Source of the DNA: Aquilaria yunnanensis
Taxonomy: Eukaryota > Streptophyta > Magnoliopsida > Malvales > Thymelaeaceae
Direction of reading: 5' to 3'
Assembly (NCBI GenBank): GCA_039654915.1
Contig: CM077593.1
Coordinates: 60,704,501 to 60,768,500 of the forward strand
Length of the DNA stretch: 64,000 nucleotides
Part shown: positions 23,505-33,784 of the stretch, piece after piece
Position numbering within the stretch: the stretch's first letter is position 1
Layout: every line of letters begins with the position of its first letter
Position numbers and translations under genes: made by a program
The notes under the pieces: model-generated
What the model saw: the letters and a program-made list of their open reading frames with translations, nothing else
Database searches by the model: none
What the model was told of the DNA's origin: nothing

Positions 23505-26445
23505 GGTTATCTACAATAGTAAATATGCAATGTAAGAGCCATGTATTTTAACTCATTTAATAAGGAATTTTATTAAATGATACTCCCATTATTTTTCTCA
23601 AAATAGTAACCCTCGATATTATTTCGGAACACCTCGGTGTTAAGGTATTCTAGTGGGCCAAGATCCATATTTGACCACAACTTGAGTTAGCTATGGCTTT
23701 TCTCTCAAGTTACAACTATTTAGGTAGGCAACTTCTTGCCAATTGCATCTCATGCAACTCTTGCATAGTTGGGTGAACAACACTTGTCCAAGCTCATCTC
23801 ATGAACTTAAGCCCAACTCTATGCCTTTAAGTCCCTAATCCTATTAGGATGACCTAGTTAAGTCGGACCCAAAGTTAGCAATTTGGATATCACTATTATC
23901 CCATCTCGCCTTACCAAGATGAACATAGGTCCTTTGATTTGGCAAACCCACGTAATGTTCATCAAAGTCTTGACAAGTGCCAACATTTGGAATGTTGGGT
24001 TTCGGTAGCGAAACAACGTAGCGGAATTTAACCGAAACCCTCCAGGATCCAAGTGAAACGGGGTAAACCGGGTGTTCGAAAATTTGCATACCTCATTTTC
24101 GGTTAAGATCTCTCACTCAACTGTAGAGTCAAATCACAAAACCTGAATAGTTGACGTGTTCAGGCTCTCTATGGTATCCACATGGGCCTCTCGGGATCAC
24201 CACGCTTCCACCACATCCTGGCAGATGTGTTTATCTTGCGCTCGCAGTGCTAGCTTGCGTCCTCCAAGGAATTGCAAGAGAAGAGTGTGGCTGTCCTTTT
24301 GGGAGGCTAGGGCAAGGAGACCTGCGAATTTCTCACTCGAAGTTGTATTTATAGTGAGACTCAACTTCCAGCCCTAATGGGTTTCAAAGCCCTAATCCAA
24401 GTAGGATTTAATTTCGGGCTTAATAATGGTTCAACTATTGGCCCCATTATTAATACGAAATTATTGTGAAACCAAAACCCAAATTATTAGCCCATGCACT
24501 CTAATGATCCAAATAGCTCTATCTGTGCGACCCAATAGGCTCTTACCAAGTTGGCAATGATCATAAATCACATTTATGATCATAAGCAATGAGCGGTGTC
24601 TAGCAACACATCATTGCTACCCAAGTGACAAGATTGTCGATGATTCGACTAAACGTTTATGATCATCACCGATATATGCCATTGTCCCTTTGTCCAAGAT
24701 ATCAAGACTAAGCACGAGACATGGAATGTGTCACTCTCGTATAGCCCAATCTTTGGTTTCTTGATTACCGAGTAGACCAACTTAAACTGATGACATTGAT
24801 ATCGTATATCAACTCATCCGAGCATGGCCATGCATTTTTCTAAGTCTTACTCTATCAAGGGGCTTGAAGATATCACTCCCGTTACATAGGAGGGATAAAT
24901 CCCATCTTGATCATACAAATCCCTCCGCATGATATGTGACATTCCCAATGACCTCCTTCAAGTTCACTCAGTTACGACCAACAAAGGAAAGTATCAAAGC
25001 ATGTGACTCACATGTAGGGAACCTTGATGATCTTAGGTCGAAGGACTACATATACCATGATCACTATGAGAATCACTTATGACACTCATATAACGATCCA
25101 TGTAGTGTTCTTATGGTGGTTCGGTCCAGTACACAAGTTCTCCAACTTGTACCCATATGTAGACTACATATCTCATATTAGTCTCCACATATGCTAGTCG
25201 TTATGTATTATTGCAAACCGCGCCACAATAATACTAGACCAGGGTTGTTTAAGAATATCATTATTCTAGGGTTACAATTATGTTTGTTAAGCTACGCAGA
25301 AACAAAACAACAAACATAATTGCTGGATTAATGCCTTAATAAAATATCATGACTCAATGTGCAAAAATATAATCATCTCATGATTGGCTTTTGGGCACAA
25401 CACTAACATGGAAGGCATCACATTTAATGACTTAATATTTGTTTGAGGGATTTTTCTTTTGATCTCACGAATTTGTTATCTCGAGTTGTCTTATACATGC
25501 ATCACATACAAATATAAAACATGCATCTCGTGCTTACAAGAAAATAAATGTGACATGGTTATTGCCCAAACTATGCGATATTCTCAAGCCAATGAAAATA
25601 TCATAAAAGCCTAAGAAAAGAAAAGGGACTTCACAAGCTCCTTCTCTTCCTTTCTTGGTTGCCTTTTTGTTGACACCTCCTCGGACATACCATCTTGGAT
25701 GATCCTTCGACATACCACCTTGGATGATCCCATAATGTACCATTACATCAATAATAGAAACCTCGACTTACATTCGAGGGGAGTAAGGTGAGAAGAGAAT
25801 GTACAATGAGAGTAACAAGAGAAGGCATGACTCACAAGCCATATTTACAAATACAACCAATTAAGGGCTATAACCATGCACCATGCTACAACCATCAATC
25901 AGCATAACATGTCAAATCTCATTCAACAAATGCATGCCAATTTTCACGAGCTGATTAACCAGTTTTATTTATGTGGCGCTTTGCATATGGCAGTCCCACT
26001 GGTTGGTCAGCGGGCGGTGGTTTCACTGATCGATCAGCAGATGGGGTCAAAGGGGGCCGCCGTTGCAGGGGGTTGTGAGGGGGTTAGTGGCCCCACGACG
26101 CAAAAAATTGTCTTACAATTTCTTTGCCCGAGATCTTCTATTTCGAGCAAGTAGGCACCCAAGACTCCACTATTCGAGCCACCAAAAATACATTACTTTC
26201 GATGCCCGAACAGGCTGAATCGGAACAAAGCTAGGGTTTTTGCAACTATTGCAAGAATCCTAATCCATATAGGTATCTCATACCATTCAACTTCGGGTTA
26301 ATCTCATTAACCAATTAGTGTCGTTTCTTCATATATGTCCGATTTCATGCATCATGAATCAATCTAATTAATCATGGCCGAAAGAAACCGAACACATAAC
26401 ATCATGCGATTCAACATTCAACCCCGATTTAGGGTTTCACCAGAA
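23505..26445 (-). other. Cop1-E leader, interrupted by a solo LTR
   Basis: The non-coding leader (about 1.5 kb after removing 23993-25413) includes the GC-rich palindrome block at 25990-26065. CTGATCGATCAG at 26026-26037 is a perfect palindrome at the place of the Cop1-B palindrome. No gene is seen here. Confidence 0.8.
23993..25408 (-). mobile_element. Cop1 solo LTR (in Cop1-E leader)
   Basis: A complete 1416-bp reverse LTR. Perfect TGGAA duplications at 23988-23992 and 25409-25413 prove a separate insertion. Confidence 0.93.
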
Positions 26446-26457
26446 GCTCTGATACCA
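26446..26457 (-). other. Primer binding site, Cop1-E
   Basis: On the minus strand it reads TGGTATCAGAGC, complementary to initiator methionine tRNA, one base inside the 5' LTR. Confidence 0.9.
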
Positions 26458-26458
26458 C

Positions 26459-27826
26459 TGTTGGGTTTTTGGAGCCAAACAGTGCAGCAAAATTTAACCA
26501 AAACCCTCCAGGATCCAAGTGAAACGGGGTAAACTTGGTGTTCAAAAATTTTCATACCTAATTTTGGGTTGAGATCTCTCACTCAAGTGTAGAGTCGAAT
26601 CACAAAACATGAACAGTTGGCGTGTTCAAGCTCTCTTACATATGCGTTTCTCTTACGCTCCCAGTGCTAGCTTGCGTCCTCCAAGGAATTTCAAGAGAAG
26701 AGTACGTCTGTCCTTTTGGGAGGCTAGGGCAAGGAGACCTGTGAATTTCTCACTAAAAGTTGTATTTATTGTGAGACTCAACCTCCAGGCCTAACGGGTT
26801 TCAAAGCCCTAATCCAATTAGTCTTTAATTTTGGGCTTAATAATGGCTCAACTCTTGGGCCCATTGTTACTATGAAATGAAAGTGAAACCATAACCCAAA
26901 TAATTAGCCCATGCACTCTAATCATCCAAATAGCTCTATGTGTGCGACCCAATAGGCTCTTACCACATTGGAAATGATCGTAAATCACATTTATGATCAT
27001 AAGCATTGGGTGGTGTCTAGCAAAACATCATTGCTACCCAAGTGACAAGAAAGTCGGTGATTCGACTAAACCTTTATGATCATCACTGATATATGCCATT
27101 GTCCCTTTGTCCAAGATATCAAGACTAAGCACGAGACATGGAATGTGTCACTCTTGTATAGCCCAATCTTTGGTTTCTTGATTACCTAGTAGACCAACTT
27201 AAACTAATGCCATTGATATCATATATCAACTCATCCGAGCATGGCCATGCGTTTTTCTAAGTCTTACTCTATCAAGGGGCCCGAAGATATCACTCCCGTT
27301 ACATAGGAGAGACAAATCCGATCTTGATCATACAAATCCCTCCGCATGATATGTGACATAGCCAATGACCTCCTTCAAGTTCACTCAGTCACGAGCAAGA
27401 AAGGAAAATATCAAAGTATGTTGCTCACATGTAAGGAACCTTGATGATCTTAGTTCAAAGGACTACATATACCATGATCACTATGAGAATCACTTATGAC
27501 ACTCAGATAACGATCCATGTAGTGTTCTCATGGTGGTTCGGCCCAGTACACAAGTTCTCCAACTTGTACCCATATGTAGACTACATATCTCATATTAGTC
27601 TCCACATATGCTAATCGTTATGTATTATTGCAACCCGCTCCACAATAATACTAGACCAGGGAAGTTTGAGAATATCATTATTCTAGGGTTACAATTATGT
27701 TTATTACATTACCTAGAAACAGAACAACAAACATAATTGCTGGATTAATGCCTTAATAAAATATCATGACTCAACGTGCAAAAATACAATCATTTCATGA
27801 TTGGCTTTTTGGGCATGATACTAACA
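26459..27826 (-). repeat. Cop1-E 5' LTR with internal deletion
   Basis: 1368 bp against 1417 bp for its partner. About 50 bp are missing near 26634, where CAAGCTCTC runs directly into TTACATATGCG. Ends TGTTGGG and ACTAACA are intact. Confidence 0.9.
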
Positions 27827-27831
27827 CGCAC

Positions 27832-28276
27832 AACTCCCCAAAGGGCCATAGGAGAAACTTATTTCTCGCTCGTGTTTGGTACAGAAGCCATTATTCCCAT
27901 TGAGGTCATACAACCATCAATAAGAATACAGGTGTTTGACGAAGAAGGAAACAACCTTAGCTTGAGGGCAAAATTAGACCTCGCTGAAGAACACCAGGAA
28001 ATGGCCGAACTCGGGATGAAGGCTTTTCAACAAAGAGTAGCTAATACTAGTAACTTGCATGTAAAGAAAAAAGGAATCAAGTAGGGGGACCTCATCCTCC
28101 GAAAGGCCGAATTTAAGCCGTAAAAACCATCAGATGGGATACTTCGAGCAAATTGGGATGAACCTTTTCTGGTGCTCGACGAAATCCACCCAGGGGTCTA
28201 CAAATTGGGCGACGCTGAAGGAGGAGAGTTGAGAAACATTTGGCATTCAGATTCTTTGAAAAAATTATACACTTAG
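27832..28276 (+). pseudogene. Tat1 integrase, C-terminal part
   Basis: It resumes at TPQRAIGETYFSLVFGTEA after the Cop1-E target site. It continues through the C-terminal domain (VKKKGIK, GDLILRKAEFKP, HPGVYKLGD) and ends at LKKLYT with TAG 28274-28276. In-frame stops lie at 28082 (CAG to TAG) and near 28122. No chromodomain follows, in agreement with a Tat element. Confidence 0.85.
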
Positions 28277-28744
28277 ACATTTTTTCTAAAGAAAAGCTTG
28301 TGATTACCCCTCTCCGAAATCGCCAGTAAACAAAAGTATACGTGTCAACTGAATATGGTTTGTAAACCGAATATGGTCACTTTGCTAGAATGGGCTCCTA
28401 GCATATTGACTTTTAAAAAGCTTCTCGAAGGTGCTAGCTCCCTAGCAAAGCCTAAGACTCGACGGAATATGTTCGAAAAAGTGAAAATGGTCGCTCTTTG
28501 TGTCACGGGAAAATGCTCCACATACTGGAAAATTTTCACTAAGGGAAGAACAGTACAAAGCTTTCCAAAGGCATGATTTCGAACGTGGCTGTTCGCCGAA
28601 GATGTGTACATAAAATCATACAAGCTTCTAGAGAATGATGACAAAGGAAAAGAACAGGAACTTAACTAAATCTTTGAAAAAAATAGCTTTGGGCAATAGT
28701 ACAAAGGAGCAGGTTACAAGAAAAAAGAAAGAAGAAAAAGCCTA
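28277..28744 (+). other. Tat1 spacer between integrase and the antisense gene
   Basis: About 470 bp with no convincing reading frame on either strand. It separates two convergent genes, so both transcripts would end here. No clear polyadenylation signal can be singled out. Confidence 0.45.
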
Positions 28745-29441
28745 CTACTGAGCCTGAGCGTTCGATGCCTCCTCGACGCTGGCATCCTTCTCTTGGATGG
28801 GAGCATTTGAAGGCGTGGGCACAACAGGCAGGAGGTTGAGGTACTCTGACTTCGACCACGTCCACCTAGCCTCTTTGGGTTAATCCAAAATGGCCAGGAA
28901 GGAGAGGTCGAGTTCGGGGTGCCGAGAAAGGACTTGATGCCGGGCCAGAAAAAAACCATCTTGATAAGGTACTTTCATCATCTGGTTAGATTGGTCCTTC
29001 TCGGCACTCAGAGTCTCCTGTTCAGAGGTGACCTCAGCAACCTTACTCTCAAGCTTTTTCTTCTTCTTCTTCTTGGCTTCCTTTTTCAACCGGTTGACCT
29101 TGGCTTGGTGCTCGGCGTTCAGAGCAAGCGCCTTCGTAAGGTTTTTCAGCATCATCTGCCCTTTCCTTTCGAAGGGCGTCGTTCTCCAAAGAGAGAATGG
29201 CATACTTTGTGCCGAGGTCTTCAACCTTGGCCGAAAAGTCGAGAAGGAGCTCCTTCTTACTCTCCAGAAGCTCTGCTCGGAGATTCTCCATATTCTCCTT
29301 GGTGATTTTGTTCAATTCGCCATACTTGAGGACATATTAGGCACAAAAATCCTTCGCCCTTTTTGGAGAATCCTCGGACCAAGAGCAAACCTCAGTCTGC
29401 TTTGTCGCCCAAGCTCAGAAATATCCACTATATGCTAAGAG
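28745..29441 (-). pseudogene. Tat1 antisense gene, exon 3 (coiled-coil tail)
   Basis: Minus-strand coding sequence after a predicted splice acceptor (TTTCTGCAG). It reads through a Lys/Glu-rich heptad region (ENMENLRAELLESKKELL; NRLKKEAKKKKKKK), consistent with a coiled coil. It ends NAQAQ with TAG 28745-28747. Two in-frame stops lie near 29415 and 29340, a frameshift near 29150 and a TAA near 28880. Plus-strand open frames here are shadows. This is the C-terminal end of the antisense protein found between integrase and 3' LTR in Tat elements; its biochemical role is unknown. Confidence 0.7.
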
Positions 29442-29537
29442 CTGCAGAAAAAGAAAGCCTCGAGTAAGCGTCAAAGGGCAACAAAAATTCAGAAGAAAAT
29501 TTTTCAAACTCCCCAAAGAAAGAAAGAAGAAATCTAC
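29442..29537 (-). other. Predicted intron 2 of the Tat1 antisense gene
   Basis: 96 nt with donor CAG/GTAGAT and acceptor TTTCTGCAG on the minus strand. Removing it keeps the frame of the flanking exons. Intron translation is a pyrimidine-rich Phe/Leu run with no homology. Confidence 0.6.
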
Positions 29538-30230
29538 CTGGGCAGCGTGCTCGCTCATCCTTGCTGCAAGGATCTCCTCATTCGGGCATTCGGCGATGAG
29601 CGACTGAAAGGTGGCGTTCGTCAACACACTCTTCGCCATTTAGGGAGCGATCAACTGGCTGTCCTCGAAGAACAAGTTCATGTCCTCCATGAAAGACCAG
29701 AGGGGCTCCCTCGGTACCTTATCTTTTGAGATATGGCTATCCCGATGGGCCTTCTTCCGGGATAAGCCTCCACCCAAGAAGTAGGTGTTATCTCCCCTAG
29801 AAGATCACGCCGAAGTTCCATTAGTATGTCATCCCTTAGCCATTCATCTAGAAGATCGAAGATACCAAAAACACCAAGATTCATAGAGGAATGGCTAAGA
29901 AACAAACCTGGTGGAACCTCGGTGACTGCATCCTCGACCTCGTTCGCCTCACGGAGTTCACCGGGAATGTTTTTGCCTTTCCTTCTTCGGCTCTCCTTGA
30001 GCTCCTGAGCCGAAGTACCTTTGACCGAAGTCTTAGTCGTAGCACCCAAACTCAAAGGTGTCCCAAGGATGGTAGGATCTGAAGGTGGATCAGTGTGGGC
30101 AGGAGACTAGGCAGGCGACGGATCCTGCACCTCCATGATGTCTTCAGGGGGAGGGGAAAGGACGTCCGCTTTGGCTTTCTTTGCCTTTGATGGCCCCACA
30201 GTCGTCTTCTTCCTCTTCGCAGACATCTTC
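29538..30230 (-). pseudogene. Tat1 antisense gene, exon 2 (main part)
   Basis: It starts after the solo-LTR target site with basic KMSAKRKK, which looks like a nuclear localisation signal. A Pro/Ser/Thr-rich acidic linker follows (VLSPPPEDIMEV), then a helical region (LLDEWLRDDILMELRRDLLGE), then ATFQSLIAECPNEEIL, and it ends MSEHAAQ at the donor site. There is a TAG near 30106 and one frameshift near 29720. The acidic/basic alternation and coiled-coil tail suggest a nuclear or chromatin-associated protein, but this is inference only. Confidence 0.68.
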
Positions 30231-31091
30231 TGATAGCCAAAGGACTATCGCCTCCACCTGGCCGAACTCCCTGCCACCGACTGGCCAGGAGATCTGGCGC
30301 TACCCGGAAAAAGGTGGGATCACACTCCTCGGAGAAAAGCCGAAGAGCCCGAGCTCGGCACGCCAGGAAACCTGAGGATACTATTAGCCCCCCCGAGGTA
30401 GTAAACAGACCGCCTTCGGAAAAGTGGCACCAGCTAGTGCGGGCCGAACATAATCTTCCTGAAGGCGGAACTCCCTGAATCTGGGAACCCCCGAACTGGG
30501 GCATGTTTCCAGAAGTGGCACGGTCCGTACTAGAGGACGGCCTCATCCAGGGACATCGGGAGTACGGTAGGAGCATTTAAGGAAGCCTCTGACATGTCGC
30601 CCACAGACGTCACAAGCCACCTCAAACGGTGCTCTGACACGCCGACGCCATCAAAGTCACATCATGGCCCGTCTCGGCTCAGGGCTCAAGAAAGCCTGCC
30701 ACCAGCTACTTGTCCTCTATGCCCAGACATTCAGAGAACATCCGATCGAACACGTGTCACGATCTGAACGGGCTGGACACCTCTATAAATACCAGGGAAT
30801 ACACTCTGGCAAACGGCTGGCTGGTAAATATCCTGACTCCTCACTCTGAGAAAATACGACCAGGCGAGTTCACTGCACCCCTCAGTGTTATTTCCTCTGC
30901 TTTCACTCAGCACCACTAACTTGGGCGTCGGAGGCTCCTCCCCGGAAAAACACCCCGGGGACCTCCTAACCCACTTTTCCTGAACATCTCAGGCACTCTT
31001 CCTTGGGCAAACAGACCACCAGGCGTTCTTCCTCTCCGGGAGTCCCTCCATTAGTCACCATGGCTACCAACGATGAAGCCCCTGGGCATCA
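30231..31091 (+). mobile_element. Tat1-related solo LTR (inside the antisense gene)
   Basis: 861 bp, TGATAGCCAAAGG...GGGCATCA, with perfect TCTTC duplications at 30226-30230 and 31092-31096 and a TATA box at 30784-30791. Removing it and one duplication joins the antisense exon in frame (TPR to KMSAK), which confirms the edges. It differs enough from the 922-bp LTRs to be a sister subfamily. Confidence 0.92.
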
Positions 31092-31096
31092 TCTTC

Positions 31097-31172
31097 CTCG
31101 GCGTCTGCTCCCCCTTCTCAGCCTGACCGAGAAAAAGGGACTTATAGAACTCCACAAATTGATCACCCATCT
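31097..31172 (-). pseudogene. Tat1 antisense gene, exon 2 (first part)
   Basis: A short coding piece between the predicted acceptor TTTTGCAG and the solo LTR. It reads MGDQFVEFYKSLFLGQAEKG. The second antisense copy has a matching piece (MANRSSNFYKRMF) at 62219, so this exon is conserved. Confidence 0.68.
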
Positions 31173-31242
31173 CTGCAAAAGCAAGAAACATCAGTGTAAG
31201 TCCAAAAGGAATATAGGTAGCAAAGCCTGGAAGACAACTTAC
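31173..31242 (-). other. Predicted intron 1 of the Tat1 antisense gene
   Basis: 70 nt on the minus strand with donor GA/GTAAGT (consensus) and acceptor TTTTGCAG. Splicing joins AFAE to MGDQF in frame through a shared codon. In the diverged copy, coding similarity stops and restarts at the same two points (62087 and 62217). Confidence 0.7.
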
Positions 31243-32104
31243 TCTCGGCAAAAGCCTCATATGAAATCTCAGCCCGGAGAAGCATCACCAACCACGCCTT
31301 CTTTCGTTGAAGAATAGGCACGGGCAGGTTCAAGTCGAACTTATGCTCGTGGATTACCCCCAATTCCCGAAGGACCTCTTCGGACATATGGTCCTACTTA
31401 ATGGGAAAGCGGTATAAGGAATGCGAAGAGACCTCGGAGTCCCCATCCGCAAAGGCCCGAATGCGTCTGTTGAGCTCGTCAAATTCCGTGGCCAACCTAG
31501 AGGTCAGCAGCTTCCGAGGATCAACCAAATCTGTCTTCAACTCCCCCAAAACCCATCTGGTCGAAACGTAGCACCATCTTTTGAGAATTGATAGGAAAAA
31601 GAACTTGTTTTGCCACCCTCGCCAGCTGTCCTTCATCCCGAAGGTAAAGGTGAACTTCTTGCTCCCGGATCCTTGGGGAAGCAAGAAGTAGAAGCCACCC
31701 TTCCGGATTGGGTGGAGCTTATAGTATTGCATGAAGAAAAGAAAATGGGGTCTTACCTTAAAGAACCCACACATGCAAAGAAAGGCATTGAAATAAGAAT
31801 AGGAGTTTGGAGCAAGCTGGTTCACGGCAATCCCATGGAACTTGCAGAACTCACACACCACGTGCGGGGGAGGATACCGAAGGCCGGCCTTCAATTGGGC
31901 TCGGTAAACGGTGATCTCATCAGGACCGGCCATGTAACCATACGTGCCCGTGATAGGTAATCTTAGGACAGCATAAGTAGGGAGATAGAATTTCGCTACC
32001 CACTTCTTCATCTTTTCCGAAGTAGTGCAACATGGATGAGACTCAAGGGGGAGAAAACTCTTGTGAATAGGACGGACGGTCATCAGTGGAACAGGGTTTG
32101 ACAT
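31243..32104 (-). pseudogene. Tat1 antisense gene, exon 1 (gypsy-type transposon domain)
   Basis: ATG at 32104 opens 236 codons to TAA 31394-31396, then the same frame continues to the predicted donor at 31242. The block from VVCEFCKFHGIAVNQL through FMQYYKLHPIRKGGFYF to KDSWRGWQNKFF matches, from memory, the plant family called putative gypsy type transposon (Pfam PF04195). This family is common in Tat elements and plant gene annotations. The domain lies at residues 45-190 or so. Function is unknown. The single TAA is the only break in this exon, which makes it the best-preserved reading frame of the whole Tat1 element. Confidence 0.78.
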
Positions 32105-32393
32105 TTCTCAAAGAGAAGAGAGGTAGCTTTGGGAAAATTAAAGAAAGAGAACTGAAGGACTTCGAAAAAAAGCAAAAATTTGGAACAAACAACTTCAGAA
32201 AGAAGGAAAAACTTCAGAAAGAAAGACCCACCGAAAGTTTTGCCAAATTCTGGATTCCTGGACGTAGTCGTGAAGGGTTGCCAGAAATCGCTCCACCACT
32301 AGAACCGCTACTGGAAGGAGAAAAAAGACGAGAGATAATTCTGGAGCAAACAAGAGCAAAGGAAAAGAGTGTAAAGGTCTGGGGCAAGAGGGG

Positions 32394-32401
32394 TTTATAT
32401 A
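32394..32401 (-). promoter_or_regulatory. Candidate TATA box for the antisense gene
   Basis: The minus strand reads CCTATATAAACCCC; TATATAAA is a strong plant TATA form, about 290 nt upstream of the antisense ATG. The related fragment near 39430 has a similar minus-strand TGTATATACCCC. Confidence 0.5.
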
Positions 32402-32845
32402 GGCTGAAGGGGGTAGGCGAAACGTCGTCATTATTGCTCCTCGAAGGTGAAGACACGCAATTGATGTAACCCACATAACCGTTCACTACTCATAAGTTGC
32501 CAGATGTAAACTGACACGGGAAACGAGGGCATGACCTTGACAACTAGCCGACCTACATAACCCTATCCGAGGTAACGCGGCCATTTGTATGGGAAAATGA
32601 AATGATTCACTGACAGAGAGGTCAGTGGAAGTACGTGCCTCAGACGATGACCTCAGCGGGAGTGCCAGGGACACCACTCAAACACCAGAGGTATTACCTC
32701 GGTAGAGCACTTTAGTTTGCTGGAGTTCACTACTGGGAAGAAGGAGACTTCGGATGGAAGCCCATCATGGCAACAAGACCAAGCATCGCTTGCCACAAAA
32801 AGGCTCCCGAAACTCCCAAAACCGAAGAAACATCTTCAATTTTCC

Positions 32846-32857
32846 GAGGGGGGCATG
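32846..32857 (+). other. Polypurine tract, Tat1
   Basis: GAGGGGGGCATG lies directly before the 3' LTR start TGATAGCC and serves as plus-strand DNA primer in this element class. The related element at 57700 has GGGGGAGGGCATC at the same place. Confidence 0.8.
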
Positions 32858-33779
32858 TGATAGCCGAAGGGTTATGGCGCCCTGAAGAAGTTCGCATGTG
32901 CGCACCATCCTTGCCCAGTGCAGCACCTCCGGTCAAAACAGACATGGCAAAGCCCTGACAAAGAGAGGGCCTCAGCACCCTCGGACAAGCCGGATAGGCG
33001 CTTCCCTCAGGAAACCCATGGGACCAACTTCGGTCAGAAAGGGACACCACCCTTCCTGATGGTGACATCGCACCGACCTCACGTGCCCAAAACCACCTTC
33101 GGATACTCTTTGGGCCACCCTTGGAGCGTGCTCACGAAGTGCCATCACCAGCGACCTGAGCCTAACCTCGGGAGAGCGCAACCGAAGGTGCCTCGTACAA
33201 ACACGGACCTCCCTCCAAAGGAGCTCACCTCCCCGAATGAGCTCTATACTTCAAAGGAGTTTGGTCCCCCAAAAAGCCCACATTGACATACGACAAAACG
33301 GCTGAGGAGCCTCTGACACAAGAGCCTCGCACATGCCCCTGACATGGGCACCCCTATCACAGCACCCCCACCGGCACCCTTGGTCAGAATGGACTAAGGC
33401 TAGCTAGAGGAGCCCTCTGCAGAGGTACGGACTAAATCGGGCCGAACACATGTCACCATCTCAACAAGCTATGTCAAACGGCCTTCTCCCTGTGCCCTCC
33501 TATAAATACTTGCACAGTGCTTTCATAAGCACTAAGAAGAGGTAACAAGGAATTCTTGCTACTCTCTGCTTACTATTCCCTTTCTCTACTCTCACAAAGT
33601 ACTGACTTGGGTGTTAGAGGCTCCTCCCCTAGAAAATACTCTAAGGAGCTCCTAACCCTTACTTTTCTGAGTCCTTGCAGCTCTCCTCCCACTGGAGGCC
33701 CCTCATCCAGGCATTCCTTCAACGAAAGTTCTTGCTCCAGGCTCACCATGTTGCACAACGAAGGTGAGGAATGGCATCA
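32858..33779 (+). repeat. Tat1 3' LTR
   Basis: 922 bp, TGATAGCCGAAGGG...GGCATCA, TATA box TATAAATA at 33501-33508. It is followed by the CTATC target copy and the resumed Cop1-C integrase. Confidence 0.92.
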
Positions 33780-33784
33780 CTATC

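Larger units (their letters stand above)
16702..27826 (-). mobile_element. Cop1-E, reverse-strand copia element with two inserted solo LTRs
   Basis: Flanked by perfect CGCAC copies (16697-16701 and 27827-27831) in the Tat1 integrase. Read on the minus strand: 5' LTR 26459-27826, primer site, leader, gag, protease, integrase, RT, RNase H, polypurine tract, 3' LTR 16702-18118. Cop1 solo LTRs sit in its leader (23993-25408) and integrase (20764-22179). At least five in-frame stops inactivate it. Confidence 0.93.
32105..32857 (+). other. Tat1 region between antisense start and 3' LTR
   Basis: About 750 bp of leader for the minus-strand gene plus the polypurine side of the element. Frames on the plus strand (for example 32086-32469) are not supported by homology. 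It contains the candidate antisense TATA box (32394-32401). Confidence 0.5.
9362..33779 (+). mobile_element. Tat1 Ty3/gypsy element, complete but decayed
   Basis: Its LTRs are equal in length (922 bp each, TGATAGC...GGCATCA) and it is flanked by CTATT/CTATC inside the Cop1-C integrase. The order is LTR, primer site, gag, protease, RT, RNase H, second RNase H, integrase, antisense gene, polypurine tract, LTR. The dual RNase H and the antisense gene place it in the chromodomain-less Tat group. Four later insertions inflate it: a Cop1 solo LTR, Cop1-E (which carries two solo LTRs) and a Tat1 solo LTR. Without them it would be about 11 kb. LTR divergence looks like roughly 8-15 percent by eye. 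Confidence 0.9.

Noticed and set aside
29055..29085. TTC microsatellite
   Set aside because: It encodes the Lys run of the antisense coiled coil in the correct frame, so it is treated as part of that exon.
28919..29438. Plus-strand frames of 128 and 136 codons
   Set aside because: They lie opposite the better supported antisense exon 3; their Leu/Phe runs are the reverse complement of its Lys/Glu coiled coil.
31003..31317. 104-codon plus-strand frame
   Set aside because: It spans the end of a solo LTR and the antisense exon and intron, so it is not a unit.
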